Source of the DNA: Thermus sp. JCM 17653
GTDB taxonomy: Bacteria > Deinococcota > Deinococci > Deinococcales > Thermaceae
DNA: 6,837 bases
Direction: 5' to 3'
Assembly: GCA_001311585.1 (NCBI GenBank)
Contig: BBBN01000081.1
Coordinates: 1-6,837 of the forward strand
In this document: positions 1 to 6,837 of the stretch, piece by piece
How the letters are laid out: every line of letters begins with the position of its first letter
Position numbering within the stretch: position 1 is the stretch's first letter
The notes under the pieces: model-generated
Database searches by the model: none
Seen by the model: the letters and a program-made list of their open reading frames with translations, nothing else
Told to the model about the DNA's origin: nothing
Position numbers and translations under genes: made by a program

Positions 1-74
1 CTCCCAGGACGAGGACCGCCTGGGTGAACCTTCCGATGAGGGTGGGGAGGGGGGGCTTTGGCTTCTAGCTCCAT
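1..74 (-). CDS. probable start of a TRAP permease, 5' fragment with a frameshift (partial)
   Basis: The candidate start is ATG at 74-72. The literal frame reads MELEAKAPPPHPHRKV and then becomes unconvincing. If one base is dropped from the 7-G run at 49-55 (plus strand), the frame continues as PTLIGRFTQAVLVLG to the window edge. That stretch has Thermus-like codons (C or G at nearly every third position) and looks like the approach to a first membrane helix. It begins 65 bases after the TAXI binding-protein stop on the same strand, where the fused DctQM-type permease of TAXI systems is normally found. The permease identity is inferred from position and hydrophobicity only. There is no convincing Shine-Dalgarno sequence, and only about 24 codons are visible, so a different membrane protein is possible. 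Confidence 0.35.
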   Translation of the reverse strand, partial: MELEAKAPPPHPHRKVHPGGPRPG

Positions 75-83
75 GGGCTACCC

Positions 84-123
84 CAAAAAGGCCCGGGGCC
101 TGGGCGGCTTCCTGACCCCGGGC
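84..123 (-). terminator. terminator/attenuator-like hairpin after the TAXI gene
   Basis: Reading the minus strand, GCCCGGGG (123-116) can pair perfectly with CCCCGGGC (98-91) across a 17-base loop, and is followed at once by CTTTTT (90-85). The hairpin lies between the solute-binding-protein stop (140) and the candidate permease start (74). Partial termination here would give more binding protein than permease, a common arrangement for transporter operons. The stem and T-tract are seen; termination is inferred. Confidence 0.5.
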
Positions 124-139
124 GTGCCTTCGGGTCCCC

Positions 140-1129
140 TTACTTGATGAGGCCCTTCTCCTTCAGGTAGCGTTCCGCCCCGGGGTGGAAGGGGATGGGG
201 AGCTTGCCGTAGAGCCTGGCGGTGGCCTCGAGGCTGGTGTCCTTGGCGGCGGCCACCGCGGTGCGCAGGGTGTCCAAGTTCTCAAAGACGGCCTTCACCA
301 TGGCGTAGGCGGCCTCGGCGGGCAGGGTGTCGGGGCAGACCACGATGTTGCCCGTGGCCAGGCCGGGCACGTCGGTGCGGGTGTTGTAGACGCTCTTGGG
401 CACCTTGTAGGTGTCCACCAGGCCGGGGAAGCGCTTCAGGACCACCTGGGCCGTGGTGCTCTTGGGGTCTATGGGCACCAGGTGGATCCGGTCCCCCTTC
501 CGGGATAGGGTCTGGGAGAGTTCCACGATGGAGCTGGTGGGCAACCCTCCCACCCAGAAGAAGGCGTCCAAGGTGCCCTCGGCCAGGGCCTTGGCCGCCT
601 CGGCCACGGGGAGGCGCTCCCGCTTGGCGAAGGACTCGGGCTTCACCCCGGCCCCCTGGAGGACGAGGAGGGCCAGGTTCTCCGTGCTGGAGCCGGGTTG
701 GCCCGTGGAGACCCGCTTGCCCTTCAGATCCTGCACCAGCTTGATGCCCGTCTTCTCCGAGGTCACCAGGTGGATGAAGGAGGGGTACATGTAGAAGAGC
801 ACCCGCTGGTTCTTGGCCGGGCGTTCTTTGAAGCGGGGGTCCTCTCCCGTAAAGGCCACGTAGGCGGAGTCCGTGGTGGTGAGGGCGCAGTAGAAGGTGT
901 TGGCCTGGGGGTTGGTGCGGTCGCGGAGGAGCTGCAGGTTGTCGTAGGAGCCCCCGGTCTGCACGGGCTGGGCCTCCGCAGCCCCCGCCTTGTTGAGGAT
1001 GTCCGCCAGGGCGGTGCCGTAGTAGAAGAATACCCCCCCGGTGCTTCCGGTGCCGAGGACCACCTTGGGCTTCTGGGCCAGCCCAAAGGCCGCAAGGGAC
1101 AGGGCCACGAGGATAAGGCTTCGCTTCAT
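140..1129 (-). CDS. TAXI-family TRAP transporter solute-binding protein
   Basis: This is the periplasmic receptor of a tripartite (TRAP) secondary transporter of the TAXI family. It would capture a small carboxylate or amino acid and pass it to a membrane permease. The predicted protein is 329 residues and intact. Residues 1-18 form a signal peptide (KR, then a hydrophobic core, ending GLA before Q19). The family hallmark GTGSTGGVFFYYG follows at 26-38, then TGGSYDN near 58-64, DLKGKRV at 134-140, GQPGSSTE at 143-150, and the C-terminal PIPFHPGAERY. The same pattern is found in the T. thermophilus protein crystallised as a glutamate-binding 'GluR0-like ligand-binding core', so glutamate/glutamine or a related acid is a reasonable but unproven ligand. 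ATG 1129 is chosen over the in-frame ATG at 1144 because GGGAGGTG lies 3 bases before it and the upstream ATG would place that site inside the gene. It has its own promoter overlapping the end of the protease gene. Confidence 0.92.
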   Translation of the reverse strand: MKRSLILVALSLAAFGLAQKPKVVLGTGSTGGVFFYYGTALADILNKAGAAEAQPVQTGGSYDNLQLLRDRTNPQANTFYCALTTTDSAYVAFTGEDPRFKERPAKNQRVLFYMYPSFIHLVTSEKTGIKLVQDLKGKRVSTGQPGSSTENLALLVLQGAGVKPESFAKRERLPVAEAAKALAEGTLDAFFWVGGLPTSSIVELSQTLSRKGDRIHLVPIDPKSTTAQVVLKRFPGLVDTYKVPKSVYNTRTDVPGLATGNIVVCPDTLPAEAAYAMVKAVFENLDTLRTAVAAAKDTSLEATARLYGKLPIPFHPGAERYLKEKGLIK

Positions 1130-1132
1130 GTT

Positions 1133-1140
1133 CACCTCCC
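1133..1140 (-). promoter_or_regulatory. Shine-Dalgarno site fixing the TAXI gene start
   Basis: On the minus strand GGGAGGTG is followed by AAC and ATG (1129). The GGAGG core lies 5 bases before the ATG. This near-perfect anti-SD match rules out the longer reading from ATG 1144 (MREVNMKR), which would code through it. Confidence 0.85.
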
Positions 1141-1158
1141 GCATACTTTTGCGCCCAT

Positions 1159-1187
1159 ACCCTACCTTGGTCCCGGGGTTCTGTCAA
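1159..1187 (-). promoter_or_regulatory. promoter of the TAXI gene
   Basis: Reading the minus strand, a perfect -35 TTGACA (1187-1182) is separated by 17 bases from TAGGGT (1164-1159), a -10 of the type frequent in Thermus. Transcription would start near 1152, leaving a leader of roughly 23 bases that contains the Shine-Dalgarno site. The promoter lies inside the last codons of the protease gene, and the first three bases of its -10 box are that gene's TAG stop codon. Confidence 0.75.
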
Positions 1188-2273
1188 GGGAGGAAAGGCC
1201 CAGAACCCTTGCCTGGAAGGCCCGCAGGAGATCGGTCTTGCTGAGGACCCCGACAAGCCTTCCCTCCTCCAGCACCAGGCCCGGGCGTAGCCCCGCTCGG
1301 CCATGCGTTCCAGGGCGCTTAAGGCCGTGTCCTCGGGGGAGAGGAGGAGGGGGGGCTGGAGGTAGCGTTCTATGGGGGCTTCTGGGTCGGCCCCCTCGAG
1401 GTGCTCCAGCCCCACCGCGCCCAAGACCTGGCCTTCCGCCACCACCGGGAAGCCCGAAACCTTATGGAGGAGGGAAAGCCTGAGGAGCTCGCCCACGGGA
1501 AGGTCGGGGGGAAGGACGATGGGGTTTTGGGTCATCAGGTCCTTCACCTTCAGGCCCTCCAGGGCCTGGGCCAGGAGGGTGGCCTCGGCGTCGGCCCTCG
1601 AGGCCATGTACACGAAGAAGGCCATGAGGACCAGAAAAGGGTTGAAGACCGTAAGCCCAAAAAGCCCCAGGGCCAGGGCCACCGCCTGGCTCAGGGCCAA
1701 GGCCTGCCTCGTGGCCTGGAGGTAGGGCTTCCTGAGGGCGAGGAGGGCACGGAAGACCCGGCCCCCGTCCAGGGGCAGGGCGGGGAGGAGGTTGAAAAGG
1801 CCCAGGGTGAGGTTCACCAGGGCCAGGTAGTGGGTGAGGAACCCTAAGACCCCCTCCCCCTGGCGCAGGAGCCAGAAGAGGAGGGCCAGGGCGAAGCTTA
1901 CCAAAGGCCCCGCCACCGCCACCCAAAGCTCCCTTAGGGGTTCTCGCGGGATCCGTTCCAGCTGCGCCACCCCGCCCAGAAGCCACAGGGTGATGCGCCG
2001 GGTGGCGATGCCGTAGCGCCTTGCCGCGAGGGCGTGGCCGAGCTCGTGGAGGAGAACGGAGAGGAAGAGCCCCGTGGCGGCCAGAAGGCCGAGGAGGAAA
2101 GGCCAGGGCCCCCGGAGGAGGCCCTCTTCCTGGGGGAGCCCGAAGAGCCTCAGGTACAAGGGCAGGTTCCCGGCGATGAGCAGGGCCAGGAGGGGGAGGA
2201 CCACCAGAAAGGAGAGGTCCAGGTAGAGGGGGATGCCCAGGAGGCGGAAGAGGAAAAGCCCGCGCTGGAGCAT
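1162..2273 (-). CDS. site-2-protease-like M50 metalloprotease with two CBS domains (one frameshift)
   Basis: This is an integral-membrane zinc protease of the SpoIVFB/S2P class, which cuts transmembrane substrates within the bilayer, often to release regulators. The restored product is 370 residues. The zinc motif HELGH is at 76-80 and the third-ligand motif NLLPALPLDGG is at 161-171, both within hydrophobic segments (about 10-40, 57-80, 115-137, 145-165, 193-222). A cytoplasmic CBS pair follows: the first starts near VKDLM (243-247) and the second spans about 303-360. CBS pairs usually bind adenosine nucleotides, so activity may respond to energy state. One base is missing at about 1277-1280, after residue 331. 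In the literal frame the CBS2 tail turns to nonsense and runs on antisense-like through the TAXI gene. Adding one C restores LVLEEGRLVGVLSKTDLLRAF and a TAG stop at 1164-1162. The start ATG 2273 sits 5 bases after a -10 box, so the transcript is probably leaderless. The substrate is unknown. Confidence 0.88.
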
Positions 2274-2278
2274 GCCTC

Positions 2279-2284
2279 AGTATA
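2279..2284 (-). promoter_or_regulatory. -10 box for a leaderless protease transcript
   Basis: TATACT on the minus strand (2284-2279) lies 5 bases before the protease ATG at 2273. Transcription would therefore begin at or within a base of the start codon, the leaderless arrangement common in Deinococcus-Thermus. No good -35 is seen 16-18 bases upstream. A GAGG only 2 bases from the ATG is too close to act as a normal Shine-Dalgarno site. Confidence 0.5.
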
Positions 2285-2306
2285 GGCCGACGCGGGGCTT
2301 CCCGGT

Positions 2307-2328
2307 TATGACTGGTCGGTCAGTCGTA
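2307..2328. promoter_or_regulatory. palindromic operator between the divergent protease and MFS genes (TetR-like)
   Basis: The core GACTGGTCGGTCAGTC (2310-2325) has matching arms GACTG and CAGTC with a central CG. The TA flanks at 2307-2308 and 2327-2328 also pair, giving 16 of 22 symmetric positions. Size, symmetry and the GACYGGTCGGTC flavour resemble TetR-family operators. The site fills the region just upstream of and touching the MFS -10 box, so a bound dimer would block MFS transcription and could also affect the protease promoter. The regulator is not in the window, and the family assignment is by resemblance only. Confidence 0.55.
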
Positions 2329-2332
2329 GGAT
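2327..2332 (+). promoter_or_regulatory. -10 box for the MFS gene, probably leaderless
   Basis: TAGGAT ends 6 bases before the GTG at 2339, the spacing expected for a leaderless transcript. No convincing -35 is visible (GGTTAT or TTATGA near 2304-2311 are weak), which fits a promoter limited by the overlapping palindrome. The TAG of this box is also the in-frame stop that bounds the MFS gene upstream. Confidence 0.45.
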
Positions 2333-2338
2333 AGGGGG

Positions 2339-3505
2339 GTGCTGGCCCTGGCCCTTCTCCAAGACGCCCGCTACCGGACCTACTGGATAGCCCTTTTCGT
2401 TTCCCAGATGGGCACCTGGATGCAGGCGGCGGCCCAGGGGTGGCTGGTCCTCCTCCTCACGGGAAGCGCCGAGCGGCTGGGCTTGGTGGTGGCCCTGCAG
2501 TTTCTGCCCTCCCTCCTCTTCTCCCTGCCCGCCGGGGTCCTGGCGGACCGCTACCCCAAGCGGAACCTCCTCCTCCTCACCCAGGGGGATGATGGTCCTG
2601 GCCCTCCTCATGGCCTCCTGATTCTCACCGGGTGGGTGCGTTACGGGCACGTCCTCCTCTTCGCCTTTTTCTACGGGGCCTTGAACGCCATGGACCAGCC
2701 CGTCCGCCAGAGCTTCACCGTGGAGCTGGCGGGCCGGGAGCGCTACCCGGGAGCCATCGCCTTGAACTCCTTCGGTTTCAACCTGAGCCGCTCCTGGGAC
2801 CGGCCTTGGCGGGGGTCTTGATCGCCCTCTACGGGGTAGGGGTGGCCTATCTGGCCAACGCCCTCTCCTTTTTGCCCCTCCTCCTCGTCCTCCTCCGCCT
2901 ACCCCCGGGGCCCGTGGGCGAGGGAGGGGAGGGCCGCTGGTGGCGGGAGGCCCTGGAGGGGGTGCGCTTCGTGCTGGAGCACCCCCTGGTGCGCCGGGTG
3001 GTGGGGCTGGTCCTCTTCGCCAGCCTTTTCGGCATGAACTTCCAGACCCTGGTCCCCGCCTACGCCCGGCTGGTGCTCTCCCTTTCCGCCACCGGCTACG
3101 GTTTTTTGGTTTCCAGCGTGGGGCTTGGGGCTTTGGGGGCGGCCTTGATCATGGCCTTCACGGGGAGGCCAAGGCCCGGGCGTCTCCTCCTGGGCGCCTT
3201 CGCCCTGGCCTTGGCCCACCTGGGCCTCTTCTGGGCCCATCGGTCCTCGGTGCCCCTTTTCTTGGCCTTAGGGGGGTTTGGCATGATCTCCGTTCTCATC
3301 AACGCCAACACCTTGGTACAGCTTTCCGTTCCCGACCGCCTGAGGGGCCGGGTGATGGCGGTCTACAGCCTGGTGATGCTGGGCACGGGGCCTTTAGGGG
3401 CTTACCTCACGGGGCTTCTCTTTGAGCTTTTGGGGGGGCGGCTGGCCGCCTTGGCCCTGGGGGGGATGGTTCTCCTGGTGGGCCTCTACCAGCTCCGCCC
3501 CTGGC

Positions 3506-3531
<26 letters not shown>
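2339..3531 (+). CDS. MFS exporter, MFS_3/EntS-like (three indels)
   Basis: This is a major-facilitator permease of the MFS_3 (drug:H+ antiporter DHA3, enterobactin-exporter EntS-like) group, expected to expel a small molecule across the inner membrane. The restored product is 397 residues with about 12 hydrophobic segments. Family features include FVSQMGTWMQAAAQGWL (20-36), motif A GVLADRYPKR (66-75), NAMDQPVRQSF (116-126), IALNSFGFNLS (140-150), and near the C-terminus RLRGRVMAVYSLVMLG. GTG 2339 is the only usable start between the upstream stop at 2327 and the first conserved residues. Three indels are apparent: an extra G in the run 2584-2588, a lost C near 2618 that restores the frame about ten codons later, and a lost C near 2790 (restored RLLGPALAGVL). 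The palindrome at the promoter suggests control by a TetR-type repressor, typical for drug efflux pumps. The transported substrate cannot be read from the sequence. Confidence 0.87.
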
Positions 3532-4615
<1,084 letters not shown>

Positions 4616-4619
<4 letters not shown>

Positions 4620-5700
4620 TCCCCCCTCCAGAAGGCTCTAAGCCTGCGGTACGTTACCCAGGAAAGGCCCAGGAAGGTGGCGAGGAGGCTCGCCAGGATG
4701 GCCTCCCAGGGCATCCCCAGGTAGGCCATGGCCACGAGGTTGAAGAGGAGGGCCACCCCCCAAAGGAGGAAGGCGGCCCGCCTTTGGGAAAGCCCCCGGG
4801 CCAGGAGGCGGTGGTGGATGTGGTCCTTCCCCGGGGTGGAAAGGGGGTTCTGTCCCCGAAGAAGCCGCCTCAGGACCACCTGGGTGGTGTCCAGAATGGG
4901 TAGGAGAAGAAAAAGGGCTGGGGGAAGGAGGCCCAAAAAGGTGGTGAGCTTGAGGTTGCCGAGGAGGGCGGTGGCGGCCAGGGTGTAGCCCAGGAAGTAG
5001 GCCCCCGCGTCTCCCAGGATGATGCGGCTTGGGTGCAGGTTGTGCCGCAAAAACCCCAAAGCGGCCCCGGCCACCGCCGAGAGCACCAGCGTTCCCGCCG
5101 CCCAGTAGGGGAACTGGGCGGAGACGAAGAGGAGGCTCATGGCGCTGATGAAGCGATGCCCCCGGCGAGGCCGTCCAGGCCGTCCATGAGGTTGAGGGCG
5201 TTGGTGATCCCCACCACCCAAAGCCAGGTGAGGAAAAGGCCCAAGGCGGGGTCCAGGGGCGTGCCGAAGGCGGCCTCGAAGCGCACCCCCACCGCCATGA
5301 GGAGGAGGGCGGCCAAGGTCTGGACGAAGAGGCGGAAGAGGGGCGGAAGGCCGAACTGGTCGTCGATGAAGCCCACCATGACCAGCCAGGCTCCTCCCAG
5401 GAGGATGGCGAGGACCTGGATGAGCACCTGTTCCACCAGGATGGGCCGGAGGAAGGCCGCCACCACCAGGGCGAGGACCACCCCGGCGTAGACGGCGAGC
5501 CCCCCGGCGTTGGGGAGGGGTTCCCGGTTGAGGCGCCTTTCGTTGGGCAGGTCGGCCCAGCCCACCCTCAGGGCGAAGCGGCGCACCTGGGGCAGGAAGC
5601 GCCAGGTGAAGAAGAGGGCCAGGAGGAAGACGAAGGCCACGGTGAGCCATCCCGGCCCCGTGGGGTCGGCGATGCCAAGGCGTCTTAGAAGCTCGCTCAT
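4616..5700 (-). CDS. wecA: undecaprenyl-phosphate GlcNAc-1-phosphate transferase, WecA/TagO family (one frameshift)
   Basis: This polytopic membrane enzyme of the MraY/WecA superfamily would transfer GlcNAc-1-phosphate from UDP-GlcNAc to undecaprenyl phosphate, the first step of a lipid-linked wall or surface polysaccharide. The restored product is 361 residues with about ten or eleven membrane segments. Motifs seen: [18 protein letters not shown] (50-67), the acidic FIDDQFGL (111-118), [15 protein letters not shown] (168-181), [13 protein letters not shown] (226-238), and HIHHR (294-298). The HIHH motif marks the WecA/TagO branch, which uses UDP-GlcNAc, rather than MraY. One base is missing near 5152-5153, after GGI (182); repair gives [10 protein letters not shown] and an open frame to TGA 4618-4616. 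The start ATG 5700 overlaps the upp stop (ATGA) and the stop overlaps the wecB start in the same way. The gene could equally be named tagO. A role in the S-layer-anchoring secondary polymer is inferred from the wecB neighbour and Thermus biology. Confidence 0.92.
4620..4629 (-). promoter_or_regulatory. Shine-Dalgarno site for wecB inside the wecA-like gene
   Basis: Minus strand GGAGGGGGGA directly precedes ATG 4619 and is coded by the last codons of the upstream glycosyltransferase. It supports this start over the internal ATG at 4542, which would lose the conserved GTRPEA motif. Confidence 0.7.
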
Positions 5701-6322
5701 TTGGTCCCGTAGATCCGGTCCCCGGCGTCGCCAAGCCCGGGGACGATGTAGCCGTGGTCGTTGAGGTGCCGGTCGATGGCCGCCACCACCACCTCGGTGT
5801 CGGGGTGGTCCTGGGCGATGCGCTCTAGGCCTTCTGGGGCGGCGATGATGCACATGAGCTTGATGCCCGTGGCCCCCCTTTCCTTGAGGAGGGCGAGGGC
5901 GTGGCTAGCGCTTCCCCCCGTGGCCAGCATGGGGTCCAGGAGGAAGACCCTCCTCTCGGCGATATCCGGGGGGAGTTTGGCGTAGTACTGCACGGGGTTC
6001 AAGGACTCGGGGTCCCGGTAGAGGCCGATGTGCCCCACCCGGGCGTGGGGTACGAGCTTCAAGATGCCCTCCACCATGACGAGCCCCGCCCGGAGGATGG
6101 CCACCAGGGCCAGCTTTTTCCCCGAGAGCACCTGGACCTTGGCCGGGGCCACAGGGGTTTCCACCCAGCCTCGGTGAGCTCGAGGTCCCGCATGGCCTCG
6201 TAGGCCATGAGGAGGGAGACCTCCTCGGCCAGTTCCCGGAAGTCCTTGGGGCCCGTGCTTTTGTCCCGGAGGTGGGCCAGCTTGTGCTGGACCAGGGGGT
6301 GGTCCACCAGGGTGATCCTCAT
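5697..6322 (-). CDS. upp: uracil phosphoribosyltransferase (one frameshift)
   Basis: This cytosolic pyrimidine-salvage enzyme makes UMP and pyrophosphate from uracil and PRPP. The restored product is 208 residues, the usual size. Motifs: [11 protein letters not shown] (77-87), the PRPP loop [13 protein letters not shown] (128-140), AAPEGLERI (161-169), and the uracil-binding [17 protein letters not shown] at the C-terminus (192-208). One G is missing from the run at 6164-6166 (read on the minus strand); repair gives [13 protein letters not shown] across residues 49-61. Two start codons lie in frame, ATG 6328 and ATG 6322. I chose 6322 because it begins [10 protein letters not shown] like other Thermus Upp proteins and lies 7 bases after the TAGGCT -10 box, as expected for a leaderless message. 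The gene heads an operon with the wecA-like and wecB genes, joined by ATGA overlaps, which links UMP supply to UDP-sugar use. Confidence 0.95.
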
Positions 6323-6329
6323 CCCCATG

Positions 6330-6357
6330 AGCCTAAGCCCCGCGCGGGGTTGCGCAA
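6330..6357 (-). promoter_or_regulatory. proximal promoter of the upp-wecA-wecB operon
   Basis: Reading the minus strand, TTGCGC (6357-6352), a 16-base spacer, then TAGGCT (6335-6330). ATG 6322 follows 7 bases later, so the mRNA is probably leaderless. The spacer contains the self-complementary CCCCGCGCGGGG (6338-6349) and the -35 lies inside the palindrome GGTTGCGCAACC (6348-6359), both of which could be regulator contacts. Confidence 0.6.
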
Positions 6358-6401
6358 CCTAAGTGCCGCACCTTGGTTCCGCAACATGAAGTGCCCGAAA
6401 T
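6348..6401. repeat. two tandem imperfect 27-base repeats upstream of upp
   Basis: Copy one (6348-6374) starts GGTTGCGCAACCT and continues AAGTGCC. Copy two (6375-6401) starts GGTTCCGCAACAT and, after one inserted G, also continues AAGTGCC. The first 13 bases match at 11 positions and the next seven match exactly. Copy one includes the perfect 12-base palindrome GGTTGCGCAACC (6348-6359); copy two breaks that symmetry with two changes. They could be paired protein-binding sites or a promoter duplication. Confidence 0.65.
6356..6384 (-). promoter_or_regulatory. possible distal promoter of the upp operon
   Basis: Reading the minus strand, TTGCGG (6384-6379) stands 17 bases before TAGGTT (6361-6356). 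It mirrors the proximal promoter about 27 bases further upstream, since each direct-repeat copy carries one -35-like TTGCG. A transcript from here would have a leader of about 27 bases containing the CCCCGCGCGGGG hairpin. Confidence 0.4.
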
Positions 6402-6428
6402 AGGGCTGGAAGAAGGCTCTTTGGGGGC

Positions 6429-6487
6429 CCCCACCGCGGCGAAAGCCGCGGTGGGGTGCCTAACACCCCCTTCCCCGGAGGGGAAGG
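6429..6487 (-). terminator. three nested hairpins after the kinase gene, probable terminator
   Basis: In minus-strand order these are: CCTTCCCC/GGGGAAGG with a 3-base loop (6487-6469); GGGGTG/CACCCC with a 5-base loop (6469-6453); and a perfect 12-pair stem GCCGCGGTGGGG/CCCCACCGCGGC around a 4-base loop (6456-6429). On the plus strand that last loop reads GAAA, a GNRA tetraloop. The second hairpin shares arm bases with the third, so only one of the two can form fully. The group begins 17 bases after the kinase stop. No T-tract follows, so it may end transcription by stem strength alone or serve to stabilise the 3' end. Confidence 0.5.
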
Positions 6488-6503
6488 CAGTCCCGGAAGA
6501 AAC

Positions 6504-6836
6504 TTAGGCCCTGGGGAGCTTTTCCTTGAGGGCCTCGAGGAAGCCCGCCGGATGCTTGGTCCGGAACCAGTGAAGGTCGTGGAGGTAGGTGAGGGGCACG
6601 TAGAAGGCGAGGCGTTCCCGGACCTCCTTGGGGTAGAGGCGAGCCATGCGGAAAAGGCTTTCCCGGGCGGCTTCCTCTCCCAAAAGGTCCAGGCTTCCCG
6701 TCTTCAGGAGGGCCAGGTCCCTGGCGGGGTCGTCGCCTCCCGAGCGCACCCAGTCCACCAGCAACACCTCCGGGCCTTCCTCCCCCGGGGCCTTTACCAG
6801 CAGGTTGCCCGCCCAGGCGTCCCGGTGCAGAAGCGG
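6504..6836 (-). CDS. APH-fold kinase (aminoglycoside/homoserine-type phosphotransferase family), 3' part (partial)
   Basis: Only the last 110 codons are in the window; the gene runs off the right edge (G at 6837 belongs to an earlier codon). The fragment opens with LLHRDAWAGNLLV, the Brenner-type catalytic loop (Asp as base, Asn for Mg2+), followed about 20 residues later by VLLVDWVRSGGDDPARDLALL, the Mg2+-binding Asp segment and its D-x-A-x-D-L-like helix. The remainder is helical and ends EALKEKLPRA before TAA 6506-6504. These are the APH (PF01636-like) landmarks, with HRD in place of the more usual HGD. Family members phosphorylate sugars, choline, homoserine or aminoglycosides; nothing here identifies the substrate, and resistance should not be assumed. 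No frameshift is seen. An internal GTG at 6767 is not the true start, because conserved sequence continues upstream of it. Confidence 0.8.
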   Translation of the reverse strand, partial: PLLHRDAWAGNLLVKAPGEEGPEVLLVDWVRSGGDDPARDLALLKTGSLDLLGEEAARESLFRMARLYPKEVRERLAFYVPLTYLHDLHWFRTKHPAGFLEALKEKLPRA

Positions 6837-6837
6837 C

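Noticed and set aside
1130..1144. N-terminal extension MREVN on the TAXI protein
   Set aside because: It would translate the Shine-Dalgarno site and precede a normal signal peptide that starts cleanly at MKR.
185..1483. Long plus-strand open frames opposite the TAXI and protease genes
   Set aside because: They are compositional shadows: Gly/His/Val- or Arg-rich, no recognisable domains, and no start signals, in a genome where few stops occur by chance.
282..2273. A continuous 663-codon minus-strand frame that looks like a protease fused to a long Gly/Pro/Arg-rich tail
   Set aside because: The tail begins exactly where CBS2 loses frame and then reads the TAXI gene out of frame. One added base restores CBS2 and a proper stop at 1162.
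6323..6328. upp start at ATG 6328 (adds Met-Gly)
   Set aside because: It would place the start only one base after the -10 box; ATG 6322 fits both the promoter spacing and the usual Thermus N-terminus. The difference is two residues, so this is not certain.
6348..6401. CRISPR-like repeats
   Set aside because: Only two imperfect copies directly abutting, with no spacers.
6504..6836. An aminoglycoside-resistance gene
   Set aside because: Only the generic APH-fold kinase motifs are visible; the substrate-determining N-terminal part is outside the window.

Overview
The base composition and codon use (very GC-rich, almost every third codon position G or C), the TAGGNT-type -10 boxes with several probably leaderless starts, and a uracil phosphoribosyltransferase that reconstructs to 208 residues and reads like the Thermus enzyme all point to a Thermus chromosome. 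The species cannot be fixed from the window.

Layout. On the minus strand, reading right to left: the 3' part of an APH-fold kinase (6836-6504); a 180-base gap holding nested hairpins, a 27-base direct repeat and two candidate promoters; then a tightly overlapped operon upp - wecA-like - wecB (6322-3506) in which each stop and next start share ATGA. A divergent/convergent block follows. An MFS_3-type exporter on the plus strand (2339-3531) converges on wecB, overlapping its 3' end by 26 bases. It diverges from a membrane site-2-protease-like metalloprotease with two CBS domains (2273-1162, minus), and a TetR-operator-like palindrome lies between their promoters. Downstream of the protease is a TAXI-family periplasmic solute-binding protein (1129-140, minus) with its own strong promoter. 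It is followed by a terminator-like hairpin and what is probably the first codons of the TRAP permease (74-1).

Function. WecA (GlcNAc-1-P onto undecaprenyl phosphate) and WecB (UDP-GlcNAc to UDP-ManNAc) would start and supply a GlcNAc/ManNAc-containing envelope polymer, probably the secondary cell-wall polymer that anchors the Thermus S-layer. Upp salvages uracil to UMP, which feeds the UDP-sugar pool. The TAXI protein would deliver a small carboxylate or amino acid to a TRAP permease.

Caution on sequence quality. Five of the six genes that lie whole in the window (protease, MFS, wecB, wecA, upp) carry small indels, about ten in all, mostly a lost G or C in a short homopolymer. Conserved protein sequence continues in frame after each one. 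This looks like uncorrected sequencing or assembly error rather than gene decay. Coordinates below span the whole restored genes and the breakpoints are given. I found no new defence, mobile or CRISPR system. The most interesting unexplained signals are regulatory: the upp upstream repeat/tandem promoters, the nested hairpins before it, and the palindrome between the protease and the MFS gene.
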